Positions 23,129 through 34,264 of a DNA stretch of 64,000 nt are shown here, piece after piece (within the stretch, counting starts at the first letter, position 1; the number at the start of each line of letters is the position of its first letter). The notes below the pieces were generated by a model that did not search any database, was not told the DNA's origin, and saw only the letters and a list, made by a program, of their open reading frames with translations. The stretch comes from Adiantum capillus-veneris. Lineage: Eukaryota > Streptophyta > Polypodiopsida > Polypodiales > Pteridaceae. The stretch spans positions 27,055,969 through 27,119,968 of the forward strand of contig CM043942.1 in NCBI GenBank assembly GCA_014529385.2, written 5' to 3'. A program made the translations under genes and the position numbers.

Positions 23129-24954
23129 TGTAATGGAAATGGCCTATGAACTTTGAGAGTAGCGGAATTAGGAAATTAGGTGAAGCATTTTTGTGAGATT
23201 ACTTCGTGAGCATAGCGAGTGAACTTAATTGATGGTAGCAACATAAACATGGTAGTTAGTTAACTTGGCATGAACAATACTTTTGCAAGAGAGTGAGTTT
23301 AAAGAAAATGACAATAGTTAAGGACCCGATTCATACGGAGCCGGTCTCCCCTCCAATAGGCATTTGTATTATATTTTATCCCATCAAGAGAGACTTGGTA
23401 CAACACAATCTTTGTGTTCCTTGTGACCTTGGTGATGCAATGAAGATGGAAAGCTTCGTGCATCATAAGCATAACATAAAATATTTAGAAAGCATTAACT
23501 ATCCCAAGCCTCAATTCCAAGGCCTCAAACACCTTCGAAGGTGGAGAGAGCTAGCGGGGAATGAGGGTAGGGAAGAGGAAGAAGAAACATTCCATCGAGA
23601 AAGAAATAGTTACTCACTTATCATCACTGTTCTTGCTAGAATACATTATAGCATAGTAATTAAGATGGACAAGATGGAAAGCTTAAGCATTGAAGCATGG
23701 CTCTTGGGTGGATTTGCATTCCATAGCCAAGAGTGTTGGTGTAGGCTCTCACTTCTCACAAGCTTGGAGAAGGAGGTGGAGTTCCTCAACTTTCACCAAG
23801 TGAGAATGAATCCGCAAAGTGAGTGTGTGTGTGGTGTATATCCCCCCAAAACCCCCCTTGCTTGCTTGGGGTGAGTTGTAGCTTTTACACATGTTTCAAG
23901 CTCATTGGACCCCTCTCCCCCCTAGCCAATCACATGCAACATGCATTCAAGTACATGGGTAGTCTTTGGACAAGTGTCCTCCTTACCCCTTAGAGAGAGA
24001 GAGCTTGAAAATATCTACATATTTGTTTGATGGAACTAGAAGCTCATTGGACCCCTCTTTAGCCCAACCAATAGCATTCAAGCACACCATGTGGTTAAGC
24101 ATATGGCCCAGAGTCTGACATGTGTCCCATGTGCCCTTTGAGAAAAGGGGTGCCCTTTGGGTGAGTGGAAAGTTAAGTCAAAGATTCTCCTAACTTTGGG
24201 ACTTTCATGCATAGGAAGCTTCTCAAGCACCTTCCTCATTAAGTTTGTAGGGTCTCTTTTTGACTCAAGCACCTTACCCCCCAATGCATGGGAAGCTTCT
24301 CAAGCACCTTCCTCATTAAGTTTGTAGGGTCTCTTTTTGACTCAAGCACCTTACCCCCCCTGCATGGGAAGCTTCTCAAGCACCTTCCTCATTAAGTATG
24401 ACAAGTACCTCAAGTACCTTAGTCATCAAGCATGACAAGCACCTCAAGCACCTTAGTCATCAAGCACACACCTTAGTCATCAAGAACGACAAGCACCTCA
24501 AGCACCTTAGTCATCAAGCACGACAAGCACCTCAAGCTTAGGTCGGGTTCCCACCTCAAGCTCAGCCCTAGCTTGCCTAAGGTCAAAGGACTTTTAACAC
24601 TAACCATTGGAGGTCTTTAATGAAGCTAACCCTAAGGTCTTTTAAGCTCCAGATGCACATCGCTCTTTGATAGACTACCTCCTTTTGGACCCCTATTGAG
24701 ATGTAACCACCTCTCCTCTTGGTCCCCTGCTGAGGTAAGTCCAAAGGCACTTATTGTCACATTGCTGTTTGATAGACCATCTCCTTTTGGACCCCTATTG
24801 AGATGCAACCGTCTCTCCTTTTGGTCCCGTGTTGAGATAGGTCTAAAAGCACATGCCTCTATTCTAACTCTTGTTCCCGTTTATTGTCCCACATTAAATG
24901 ATCAGTTTAATATGAGAGAATAATTTGGTAAAGTTAGGTATTATATTTTATGAT
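23129..24954 (-). repeat. 5' LTR of minus-strand gypsy element (~1.8 kb)
   Basis: It begins at TGTAATGG next to the primer-binding site and ends about 24,954, where copia RT sequence starts. The right ~410 bases match 678-972. Within it: an open plus-strand frame 23,293-23,874 (193 codons) without recognisable domains, probably fortuitous; a ~78-base tandem repeat (GGGAAGCTTCTCAAGCACC.., about 24,206-24,400); and a ~33-base repeat built on CATCAAGCA.GACAAGCACC (24,390-24,540). I see no host gene. Confidence 0.65.
24206..24540. repeat. Tandem repeats inside LTR
   Basis: A longer unit with GGAAGCTTCTCAAGCACC, CCTCATTAAG and TCTTTTTGACTCAAGC occurs two to three times (period about 75-80), followed by a shorter unit around CTCAAGCACCTTAGTCATCA repeated about four times. 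The shorter unit seems derived from the CTCAAGCACCTT part of the longer one. Confidence 0.85.
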
Positions 24955-24956
24955 AA

Positions 24957-26160
24957 ATTTGACTTCCAAGCTCATTAAATGGATGTGCGAACCGCTTTTT
25001 TGAATGGTAATTTGAAAGAGGAAATTTATCTGGAACAGCCAGAAGGGTTTGTTATTTCAGGTAAAGAAGACCTTGTTGCTCAACTCCATAAGGCACTATA
25101 TGGTCTCAAACAAGCTTCACGGGTTTGGTATACAAAATTTGATCTTTTCTCCCCTCCAAAGGATTCACCTCTTGCTCTTCAGACCCCAACTTATACATAA
25201 AACACCAAGGTAGGAGTTTTTTGATTCTTACTCTTTATGTGGATGATACCATCCTTGTTTCCAATGATTTGGGATTTCTTCAGCAAGTGAAAAAGTTATT
25301 GTCTTCTGCATTTGATATAATAGATCTTGGAGAGATTCACTCGTGTCTTGGCGTTCGATCCAACGAAACCGTAAAAAAATGTATTTTATTCCTTCGACAG
25401 TCAAAGTTTATTGCAGATACTATTCAAAAGTTTGGTATGGAATCTGCACATTCGGCCAACACACCTTGTCTTGAGAGCTCTACGAAGAACACTTCTGACA
25501 GTGGTGATCCACTTGTCACAAATCAACTTTTTGCTAACTTGATTGGATGTCTCCAGCTTGTTGGCATGAACACTCGTCCTGATATTCTATTTGTTGCTCA
25601 TTATCTTGGACAACATCTTGCACGTCCTTCTCTTAAGCATTGGAATGTAGCAAAGCGTATATTAAAATACTTAAAAGGCACTACAAATTTTGGTTTGGTC
25701 TACCGATGACAACTGATATCAGATTCTATGAAATCTCTTTCTCTTTTGGGTTACACCGATGCAGACTAGGCAAGCTCACATTTATCTATGCGATCTACTA
25801 GTGGAAATTGATTCTTTATAAATGGCTTTCTTGTTAATTCTTGGACTAGCAAGAAACAACGCTGTGTTGCAGTTTTTACAACTGAGTTAGAATATGTTGC
25901 GGCATCACTTGCAGCTTGTGAGCTGATCTGGCTTCGACAAATATTGGTTGATATTGGTCACTCTCCTCTTTCTAGCACACCCTTGCGGTGTGACAACCAA
26001 AGTGCTATTAGTCTTGCAAAAGACTATGTTCAACATAATAAGTCAAAGCACATTGCTGTCCACTGTCATTATGTCAGGTATGAAGTACGCAAAGGCACGA
26101 TAATGGTGGAACATTGTCCAAGTGACCAGATGATTGCAGACATTCTTACATAAGGCCTCA
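24957..26160 (+). pseudogene. Ty1/copia RT and RNase H, 3' half of an element
   Basis: The sequence enters in mid-RT (MDVRTAFLNGNLKEEIYLEQ; LHKALYGLKQASRVWYTKFD) and, after a shift near 25,200, continues with the catalytic TLYVDDTILVSND, DLGEIHSCLGV and YLKGTTNFGLVYR. RNase H follows: LGYTDAD, TSKKQRCVAVFTTELEYVAA, LRCDNQSAISLA, KHIAVHCHYVR, ending QMIADILT at 26,153. There are only a few stops. The RT part is very close to the copia element at 7.86-10.93 kb (same YGLKQAS region), so both belong to one family. Its 5' part was replaced by the gypsy LTR. Confidence 0.93.
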
Positions 26161-26468
26161 ATGAGTCACGTTTCATCCTCTTGTGCTCAGAGCTTGAAGT
26201 TGCTTCGGCCTCACTCTTTCTAGATTAGCTTCTCTGCTATTGTGATAGCTTTGTACATATGACATTGTAATCCTATAGGTACCATGCACTATGCACACTC
26301 CACATTTGCACGCTGTGATCTCTGAGTCACTTGCATATTTATACATAGATACAAAATTCACTTTCACATCATCATCTTTGGTTCATATTTTCACATTGTA
26401 TAGGGGCTTGGGTTTTTCCCTTGAACTCCCCTGAATTTTTTCATCCAAAGCTAGAGACCTTTGTTTGA

Positions 26469-26476
26469 ATGGGGGT
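26469..26476 (+). other. Polypurine tract of copia element
   Basis: GAATGGGGG directly before TGTTGGAGC (26,477) is a textbook copia polypurine tract followed by an LTR start. Confidence 0.7.
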
Positions 26477-26577
26477 GTTGGAGCTATATATGGCTTACTC
26501 TACTCAACTTGGTCTCACCTATATATTTGTATCTTGTCCTCAATATGAATCAGTCTTTGGGAGTGTACATGGTGTGT

Positions 26578-26656
<79 letters not shown>

Positions 26657-26660
26657 ATCT
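26477..26660 (+). repeat. Start of copia 3' LTR with (CT)n tract
   Basis: It begins TGTTGGAGCTATATATGG and runs into a pure (CT)n tract at about 26,582-26,654. The LTR's right end is unclear: the next ~100 bases end in a reversed primer-binding site of another element. Confidence 0.55.
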
Positions 26661-26749
26661 CAACATCCACCTCCGTCGAGCTCAAGCCACCATAGCTGAG
26701 CTCCGTCGCTTTCGTCTCATCGAAAAGCCATCGCACGCGCGTCGCCAAA

Positions 26750-26761
26750 GCTCTGATACCA
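26750..26761 (-). other. Primer-binding site (tRNA-iMet type), minus strand
   Basis: GCTCTGATACCA on the plus strand, followed by AAT and TGTGAGTGCGC, is a minus-strand LTR (ending CACA) plus TGGTATCAGAGC. It indicates the 5' end of a second, minus-oriented LTR element whose LTR lies to the right and whose internal region is cut off on the left within ~100 bases. Confidence 0.7.
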
Positions 26762-26763
26762 AT

Positions 26764-28020
26764 TGTGAGTGCGCAAATGCGATGCGTGTGCGGAGAGTGA
26801 GAAGGGGATAGAGAGAGAACAACACATGGGTGTGGGGTGAAGCTCCCAAATCTTACTGTATGAGCATCATGTGAGAATGAGTGAGAGCTCCTTATTCTTT
26901 GGATGTATAAAGAATAAGGAGATAAATGTGGGTGGCCGAACAATGGTTGGTGAACACGGGCAAAGCATGGTGAGGCACACCACCTTTGCCTAGCATTCGA
27001 TACTTTCGTACACGCCACATTGATGAGCGTCGAACCACCATGGATTGTGGCATCATGGGCAAATTTGACACAAATGGTGATGAAACCAGATACTGTGGTA
27101 CTATTGAAAGGATATTAAAGGTCAATTTTAAATCCTTTCATACCTTCATCTTCAAGTGCAATTGGTTTGCAAATGTGTCTAGACGACATGAGAATGGGCT
27201 CTGCATGGTGCACTCTAGTGTGTATTGCTAGAGTCCACCATGGTGGACTCTAGTGTGTATCACATGGGGAAATATGTAAACTTAGGTTTTCCACGCAATT
27301 GTGAGCAGGTGAGTATAAACCTTCTCTACGTCCCTTATTTGCTTGTAACATAATACCAATGTCACTCACATTGGACTTCCCTTCTATAGGTCATCTATAT
27401 TCCATCAATCCATCAACCAAAACTTGTGTTTTGTAGTTCTCGTAACACCTCGAGGAAGAACAATTTTTCCCATTAATGAAATGGAGACCGTCTTTGACCC
27501 TCTCCCACCTATTACTTTGGATGACAGGGAACATGGGACTCGGGAGAGAGACATCAATGACTCAAGTCCAGCGTTGCGAATCTTAGCAATGATGATTGCC
27601 ATGATGAGGATGATGGGATGGAAGATGACGAGGTCAAAGATGATGAAGCCAATACATTCACAAACGACAATTCAATTTCTCCCTTTTTGATTTAGGAGCC
27701 ATGGGTTTAGATTCTTTTGGAAGATGATTTATAAATTTTTTGTATATATTTTATTTGATGAGAAGTTTTTATTGTGTCACCCATTCATCGCTTTCTCTCA
27801 CTCTCTAATTTTGTCAAGCATGATAATTTATGTTAATCAAGTGGGTGTGATTAATTTGATGATAGAATATCAATCATTTTTTTATACAAATTTTCGTGAA
27901 AAATAACAAATGCATGCTTTGAATTATTTTTTAGGTTGAAATGGATCGAAGTACTCATTGGAGCTATACATAGAGCCCACACCTATGCCCCACCTATGCT
28001 AGCTATATATATATATATGT
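26764..28020. other. Gene-poor region, probable minus-strand LTR then unknown sequence
   Basis: The first several hundred bases are presumably the LTR attached to the 26,750 primer-binding site. They contain a perfect 26-base palindrome at 27,228-27,253. Short open frames (for example 27,424-27,690, Met/Asp-rich in its second half) match nothing I know. A (TA)n stretch lies at about 28,002-28,028. Confidence 0.35.
27228..27253. repeat. Perfect 26-base palindrome
   Basis: Half-site CTAGAGTCCACCA followed at once by its exact complement. GTGTGTAT follows CTCTAG on both the upstream direct copy (27,211) and the right arm, so a CTCTAGTGTGTAT word also occurs twice. Confidence 0.95.
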
Positions 28021-28038
28021 ATATATATGTTAAAGCTA

Positions 28039-28090
28039 TATATAGAGCCCACACCTATGCTATATATAGCATAGGTGTGGGCTCTATATA
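28039..28090. repeat. Perfect 52-base palindrome at outer end of left inverted arm
   Basis: The arm TATATAGAGCCCACACCTAT then GCTATA is followed directly by its reverse complement, centred on TATATATA. The related sequence at 34,231-34,264 is a 34-base perfect palindrome with the same CCCACACCTATGC core. Confidence 0.95.
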
Positions 28091-28233
28091 GAGCTCCAAC
28101 AGTACTCAAATTTGCATATTTTGGCTCTACATCATTGCGCAATAATGCTCAAGGCAATAACAGTGGTTATAAGCTCTCTCCCTTTCTAACACCCACCTTC
28201 ACACATTTTCTTCCGTTGTTGTTCTAAAGGTTT

Positions 28234-28440
28234 ATGGGTGCAAGTAGTGTTTTGTGTTGTGCGGAGTGCGAGAGTGCTTTTGCTATTGAAAACTACTTGA
28301 AAGAAGAGCTCTTTTATTGTGCTCCTTGCTCGACAAGTCTTCACAACAAGAGAGCTCGTCACCACCACTATGTAACGGCTTTTAAAATATGTGATGAATG
28401 CCTGGATGTAGTCGCTTGGGTAAAATGCATGCGTGGTATT
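28234..28440 (+). pseudogene. B-box-like zinc-finger gene fragment (left arm copy)
   Basis: An open frame from ATG 28,234 begins MGASSVLCCAECESAFAIEN and continues YCAPCSTSLHNKRARHHHY and KICDECLD. The C-x2-C ... C-x2-C ... H ... H spacing is that of a B-box zinc finger, usually CONSTANS-like/BBX regulators or related finger proteins. It is about 60-70 residues long with no CCT or other domain after it, so it is a gene fragment. A decayed reverse-oriented copy lies at about 33,900-34,085. Confidence 0.5.
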
Positions 28441-29367
28441 CGGGGGAAGAGTGCAACCTCTTCTATTTTGAACACAATGTGTGTTTTTCTTGCGGTCCAA
28501 CATTTGTGACAAAGCGGTCACATGCCTTGCATAACGTAATTTATCCAAATAGCTGTCGTTTCATGTTTTAATATTATCTTTTGCTAAATTTTTTGAAATA
28601 AAAAATCATATTTTTAAATTTTTTTTCACAAGAAATACAAAGAGAAATACCCAAATTTAAATGATTTTGCGCTAAAGGGGGTGTCGGTAATAACCGCGGT
28701 AATACTTACGAGAATAATTGTGGTAATATACATGATAATAAATGCGGTAATGTCTACGATAATATTTGAAGTGCAAAAAATGTCCTCCCGTCCCTCTCTC
28801 TCTTCTTTGGCCAGCCCATTTTGAACTGTCTCTCTACAAACCGCAATAAAAGGCCGCGGTAAATGTTTTTAAATTTTCATAGTATTTGGGGGCCCAAAAT
28901 GCAAGGTAGAAGATTTTCATGTGTTGAGAACTCCATAAACACACTCAAAATTTCTTTTTGATTACAAAGACACTTTCAAAATAATCATCAAAATGTAAAT
29001 GTTACTAGTAAATCAACACGAAGAATTTTTCATAAATGAGCCATAGCTTCCAATACATAGGGTTTATAGAAGCATAACAAAGCCTTTAGAACTACCTATG
29101 CTAGCTATGTAGCACTTTAGAGGTCACTAAGATGTGTTTTAGTGTGATTTTATGTTAATTTTATGAAAATTGGCCAAAATAGCACGTTGTTTTTTTTTGG
29201 GCTTAAGTTAGCTTTAAAAATGTTACTCAAACTCACTTTTGGAGACCTGGAATCAATAGCCCAAAGAAATTCCAAGTTTCTTTAAGGTCATAAGCTAGCT
29301 TTGTGGATATAGAGCCCTTTAGAACCCCTTTGGCATTTGAAAATGGTTAGTTAAGAGAACACAAATG

Positions 29368-30600
29368 TGTCCAAGGATCTAAAAGTGTCCTATTACCAAT
29401 CCAGTGCTAATTGCAAAGCACCAAGAGTGGCCATGAGCTAGAACGTTTGAGTAGAAATGAGCCTATACATATAGTAGTGAATTATGCAATCTCATCACCC
29501 ACCCCCACCAATCCCTCATAGGAAATTTTGCTTTTCAGGGTGGATTAAGCTATTGTAGTAACAAAATGTAATTTTGGGTTTCAGCTCGGTTTCTTTTTGT
29601 TACAATTGAATCTCGTGCAACTATCTCTTTGTAGGCTTCTCCACACTGTAATCAAAGCAGGTATCGATCCATTTTCTTTTCAACTAGCTAACTTACTTCA
29701 TCAAGCTTGGAAGGGTAATTAGTTGAAGATCGTATTTTACCAGCTTGATCGTGTGTCTTGCTTATGATAATGTGGCTGTTTGAGTTGAAATGAATTTCTA
29801 ATCATCGTTAGATTCGAGATGTTGCAAAAATTGGAGAGGAATTACTGGTTACGTTCCGGCCATAGCCCTCATATATGACAGAGAGCAAAGACTAGATTCA
29901 AGACATTCGTTTTGTTTGACTCATTACAAATATTATTTATAACTTTGTAATTGTGCCTCTTCGTGGTACTCTCTTGTGTGTTCAAATTTATAACTTTGTT
30001 AGTGTGGCTCGTCGTGCAGGTGGTACTCTTGAGCGTTCATACTGTGGGCGGAGAAGACATCAATATACATGAGAACAACCCCTCCCCCCTTGCTAGAGCC
30101 GTGAAACAGTGTTCGAGAAAAGTGTGTCTCAGCTTACAGTGATGCCGCTTTGAAATTCAAATCTGCCGCTTGAGAGCAAGAGGAAAAGGAAGGTCCCACA
30201 TAGATTTTGGCAAAAATAGTGTAAAAATATAAATAATTAGCTCGATTTTTCAATATTTTGCTTTTGGAAAACCCATGCTGCTGTGAAATGAAAGAAATGT
30301 ATTTACAACGAACGCGAAACTGTATACAAATGGAGAGCAATGCTAAAAAAAAACCTAGGTTTTGTGTAATCACACCCTTAAATTTTGAAATTTACCTTTA
30401 CAAATAAACTTTGGAGGTGGAAAAATCCTACAAGTTTTGGGAGATTTTAGTGTATTCTTTTCGAAATACCTTCAAAATTAAGCCAAAAACCTCTTAGTTT
30501 TTGCACTTATAGGTTTTCTGGAAATAAGTTAATTTGTAGCACTCATGGAGAGTGTATCACCAGTGCGCCGTATTTAATAAGCCGTAGCTCCATATTACAA
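29368..30600. other. Inner spacer, left side; no gene recognised
   Basis: AT-rich intergenic sequence between the left arm and the 3' end of the sugar transporter. It would include the transporter's 3' UTR. I found no coding family, RNA or further repeat. Confidence 0.5.
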
Positions 30601-30638
30601 TCGGGATTCGGGAGGGACAATATGTGAGGATAAAGTTT

Positions 30639-32222
30639 CTACATGATCTGTCTCATGTGCTGCTGGCGCGCCTCTGCCTCGGTCAGGGGTGGGAGAAGTG
30701 TCCTCCAGACACGATGGTTTCTCCAGACGCTGTCCACATCCTCGATGGGCAGGCCCTTGGTCTCGGGCAGCAAGAAGAAGGCGGCAATGCCCATCACCAG
30801 CACCCAGGCGGCGAAGAAGAAGTAGATGGCGAAGCGCATGGCGCACAGCATGGACAGGAAGGCCTGCGCTATCAAAAAGGTGAAGAGCATGTTCACCAGC
30901 ACCGCCACGCTCTGCCCTGCAGGGCGCGACTCCAGGGGGAAGATCTCGCTTGGGATGAGCCAGCCCATGGGCCCCCACGACCAGGCGAAGCCCGGCACGA
31001 AGACGCAGGTGAGCACAATAATCCAGATAGCCACTACTCCTGAGGGCTCCTGCCCTGCCTTCAGCGACGTCCCAAGCAAAACGCCGATGGCCACTTGTGC
31101 CACCAACATCTGCACGCTGCCCTCCAGAAGCAGCTTTCTACGGCCCAGCCTGTCGACCAGTGCCACCGACACAAGCGTGGACAGCACGTTGATGCCCCCC
31201 GTGATGGCGGCCGAGTAGAGGGCGGCGTCGCTCTTGAAGCCCACTGTCTGGAAAAGCACAGGCGCATAAAACATAATAGCGTTAATGCCTGTCAGCTGCT
31301 GGAAGACTTGAAGCGCCACCGTCACTGCCAGCTGAGGCTTATTCTTCTTCCACATGGCTCTCCACGGGCTTTGCACCGCTTGCGAGGCCTGGCTTGCCTG
31401 CTTCATGGCATGGAGCTCTGCGTGCACGTCTGGAATGCCGCGGATCTTGCACAGCACTTCATAGGCCTGCTTCTCGGCGGCGTCCTCAACGTCGCCATCG
31501 CCGCTGGCTAGCCCTCTCTCGAGGATGCTGTTGGGGGTGTCGCTCAAAGTGAGGCCTGCGAGGAAGATGACGGTGGCGGGGATGCCGGCGAGTCCGAGAG
31601 AGAGGCGCCAGCCCCAGGGGTGGATGTTCTGGGTGAAGTAGTTGACGAGGTTGGCGACGAGGATGCCGATGGTGACGGAAAGCTGGAATCCGATGTTCAT
31701 GGCGCCACGCCAGCGGGCGGGGGCCACTTCTGACAGATACAGTGGCACGGCCTGGTTGGCGAAGCCTACACCGAGTCCCAGCAGCATGCGCCCCACGATG
31801 AGCATGGCCACGTGCACAGATGCGAAGTTGAAAATGACGCCCAAAATGAAGAATGCGCCGGCCAGCAAAATGGAGCGGACGCGGCCCTGCTTGCGGGTGA
31901 CGTGAGCGGCCACCAGAGTGGCAGCCATGGCCGCCAGGTAGAGAGAGGACGTGAAGAGCTGGAGCGTGTGATCGTCGAACTTGCAGTAGTCGCTCTCATG
32001 CGCCTGGTTCTTGCGGCGCAGGAGGCGCGGGAAGAAGAGGGTGAGAAAGTCATCCATGGCTGTCACGCCTCCGCTGATGCCGATGTCGTAGCCGAACATG
32101 AGCCCCCCGAAGGCAGCCACGACGGCCGTCCATACCACGTGCAATGTCAGCCGCCCTTGGTCATAACGTCCAGCCTCGTCCATGCTCAGCGCTGCCATCA
32201 CCATCTTAATGGATCTCTGCAC
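30639..32222 (-). CDS. STP: Sugar transport protein (STP-type hexose/H+ symporter)
   Basis: A 527-residue uninterrupted frame of the major facilitator superfamily, monosaccharide/H+ symporter branch, expected in the plasma membrane importing hexoses with protons. Twelve hydrophobic segments are visible. Signatures: GYDIGISGGV (residues ~44-53, with the Asp that plant STPs use for protonation), DYCKFDD with Cys80 and LSMLCAMRF near residue 460, matching the STP-specific pair of Cys that ties the extracellular lid; LFTSSLYLAA; GRMLLGLGVGFANQAVPLYL; SEVAPARWRGAMNIGFQL; QQLTGINAIMFYAPVLF; DRLGRRKLL; WSWGPMGWLIPSEIFPLESR; and PETKGLPIED. Length matches the family (~500-530). It is intronless and distinctly GC-rich compared with its AT-rich flanks. 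Start is the first Met; Met at residue 7 or 9 is equally possible. The most plausible functional gene here; it sits between two inverted arms, so capture by an element or retroposition should be considered. Confidence 0.95.
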   Translation of the reverse strand: MQRSIKMVMAALSMDEAGRYDQGRLTLHVVWTAVVAAFGGLMFGYDIGISGGVTAMDDFLTLFFPRLLRRKNQAHESDYCKFDDHTLQLFTSSLYLAAMAATLVAAHVTRKQGRVRSILLAGAFFILGVIFNFASVHVAMLIVGRMLLGLGVGFANQAVPLYLSEVAPARWRGAMNIGFQLSVTIGILVANLVNYFTQNIHPWGWRLSLGLAGIPATVIFLAGLTLSDTPNSILERGLASGDGDVEDAAEKQAYEVLCKIRGIPDVHAELHAMKQASQASQAVQSPWRAMWKKNKPQLAVTVALQVFQQLTGINAIMFYAPVLFQTVGFKSDAALYSAAITGGINVLSTLVSVALVDRLGRRKLLLEGSVQMLVAQVAIGVLLGTSLKAGQEPSGVVAIWIIVLTCVFVPGFAWSWGPMGWLIPSEIFPLESRPAGQSVAVLVNMLFTFLIAQAFLSMLCAMRFAIYFFFAAWVLVMGIAAFFLLPETKGLPIEDVDSVWRNHRVWRTLLPPLTEAEARQQHMRQIM

Positions 32223-32284
32223 TTTGCTTCAGCTGACAATGATCCTCTGCAAAATGAATAGTACCTAGCTTCAATGTTCGCACC

Positions 32285-32292
32285 ATTTTATA
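32285..32292 (-). promoter_or_regulatory. TATA box for sugar transporter gene
   Basis: TATAAAAT on the minus strand, about 63-70 bases upstream of the first ATG, in otherwise AT-poor context. Spacing fits a short 5' UTR. No other promoter element is clear. Confidence 0.55.
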
Positions 32293-32464
32293 CAACCTCC
32301 AAAAGCATCTGCGCGTGTAGGGAAAATCCACGACGTTGTGGACACGCGCAGTTTTCCATTTTTGAAATATTTACGCGCCTCGCATCCGCGCCAATACTTT
32401 TCATCGCCATACTTTTACGCATTTCCAGCTATTTTTCAAGAATTCCCAATATGCAGAAAGCATG

Positions 32465-32500
<36 letters not shown>

Positions 32501-32867
32501 ATAAGTTTTTTAGCGTCATAGGAACAAACCTAAGAGAGGAGGAGAAGCTTTTACCATCGTAGGAACAATCTAGAGAGAGAGAGAGACAAGACTAATGTGA
32601 CCGCTATCGTGCTTTATTGTTGTAATAATTTCAATTCTACCATGTTGGCGTCCTATACTCCTACCCACCACTGTTCAAGAAAAACCATTTTCTTGGCGAT
32701 GCTTTTGAAGAGCAGAGTAGAAATTTATGAAAGAATCTAGGGTCTCTCTCTAGGATTTATAACTAAAGTTGATGCCCTATTTTTGTACCTTGAAATTAAA
32801 TCAAGGTCTAATGGAATAACAAACTAGGATTTTTCCATTTTCAATCAGGAAAGTTACACTACAACCG
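32293..32867. other. Upstream flank of transporter with dispersed repeat copy
   Basis: It contains a short (GA)n at 32,469-32,498 and, from about 32,585 to 32,867, a repeat also found at 40,427-40,710 in the same orientation (CTAATGTGACCGCTATCGTG .. GAATCTAGGGTCTCTCTC .. TTACACTACAA). No coding sequence is visible. Confidence 0.7.
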
Positions 32868-34264
32868 GGATGTCCTCTTAACTGACCATTTTCAAATGCC
32901 AAAGGGGTTCCAAATTGCTCTATATCCACAAAGCTAGCTTATGACCTTAAAAAAACTTTGAATTTCTTTGGGCTATGCATTCCACCTCCAGAATTCGGTC
33001 TGTGTAACATATAAGAACTTGGAATTTCTTTGGGCTACTGATTCCACCACCAAAAGGGGGTTTGAGTAACATTTTTAAAGCTAACTTGAGCCCCAAACAA
33101 AAAAACACCTGCTATTTTGGCCAACTTTCATAAAATTGGCATTAAATCACCCTAAAACACATCTTAATGACCTCTAAAGTGCTACATAGCTAGCATAGGT
33201 AGTTCTAAAGGCTTTGTTATGCTTCTATAAAACCTATGTATTGGAAGCTACAACTCATTTATGAAAAATTCTCCGTGATGATTTACTAGTAAAATTCACA
33301 TTTTGATGATTAGTTTGAAAGCGTCTTTGTAATCAAAAAGCAATTTTGAGTGTGTTTTTGGAGTTCTCAACATGAAAATCTTCTACCTTGCATTTTGGGG
33401 TACCTAATACCCCAAACACTATGAAAATTTGAAAACATTTACTGTAGCCTTTTACCGCGGTTTGTGGAGAGATAGTAGTCCAAAATGGGGTGGCCAAAGA
33501 AGAGAGAGAGAAAGGGACGGCCGGACGACATTGTTTGCACTTCAAGTATTCCCGCAGACATATTTACCGCATTGATTATCAGGTATATTACCACAATTAT
33601 TCTCGTAAGTATTACCACGATTATTATCGACACCCTTTGGCGCTAACTTATTCAAATTGGGTTTTTCTCTTTGTTTTTCTTGTGAAAAAAATTAAAAAAT
33701 ATTTTTTTATTTCAAAAAGATTGGCAAAAGATAATATTAAAACATGAAACGACGGCTATTTGAATAAATTAGGTTATGCAAGGCATGTGACCGCTTTGTC
33801 ACAAATGTTGGGCCGCAAGAAAAACACGCATTGTGTATGAAATAGAAGAGGCTTGCACTCTTTCCCCAAATACCATGCATGCATTTCACCTGATCAGTGA
33901 CTACATCCATGCATTCATCACATATTTTGAAAGGCTTTATATAGTGGTGGCAACGAGCTCTCTTGCTGTAAAGACATGCTGATCAAGCAACATAATAAAA
34001 GAGCTCTTATTTAAAGTAGTTTTCAATGGAGAAAGCACTCTCGCACTCCGCACAACACAAAACACTACTTGCACCCATAAATCTTTAGAACAACAACGAA
34101 AGAAAATGTGTGAAGGTAGATGTTAGAAATGGAGAGACCTTATAATCACCGTTATTACCTTGAGCATTATTGTGCAATGATATAGAGCCAAAATATGGAA
34201 ATTTGAGTGCTATCGGAGCTATATGTAGAGCCCACACCTATGCTATATATAGCATAGGTGTGGG
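32868..34264 (-). repeat. Right arm of the ~1.35-kb inverted repeat
   Basis: Reverse complement of 28,024-29,367 with scattered differences. It holds a decayed minus-strand copy of the B-box-like fragment (about 33,900-34,085), a locally duplicated ~60-base segment with GAATTTCTTTGGGCTA near 32,955-33,040, and the palindromic outer end at 34,231-34,264. Confidence 0.88.

Larger units (their letters stand above)
28024..29367 (+). repeat. Left arm of a ~1.35-kb inverted repeat
   Basis: Read left to right this arm matches the reverse complement of 32,868-34,264 almost throughout. Anchor points: the palindromic CCCACACCTATGC end; TTTGGCTC..TCATTG.GCAATAATGCTCAAGG; the B-box-like fragment; GGTAATA..TTACGAGAATAATTGTGGTAATAT; CTAGCTATGTAGCACTTTAGAGGTCA; and the inner end GGCATTTGAAAATGGTTAGTTAAGAG. 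Small indels separate the arms, including a ~60-base extra copy in the right arm near 33,000. The arms face each other around the sugar transporter gene. Confidence 0.88.

Noticed and set aside
23293-23874. 193-codon open frame
   Set aside because: It lies inside an LTR, has no recognisable domain and no sign of conservation that I can see; kept only as a note in the LTR entry.
27958-28104. Possible hAT-type MITE with 8-bp AGTACTCA target duplication
   Set aside because: The right-hand AGTACTCA-like sequence is also present in the other inverted arm (GCACTCA at 34.2 kb) as part of the repeat, so the apparent duplication may be chance.
30624-32261. Several open frames on the plus strand opposite the sugar transporter
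   Set aside because: They are antisense shadows caused by the GC-rich transporter coding sequence; the minus frame has all family motifs.
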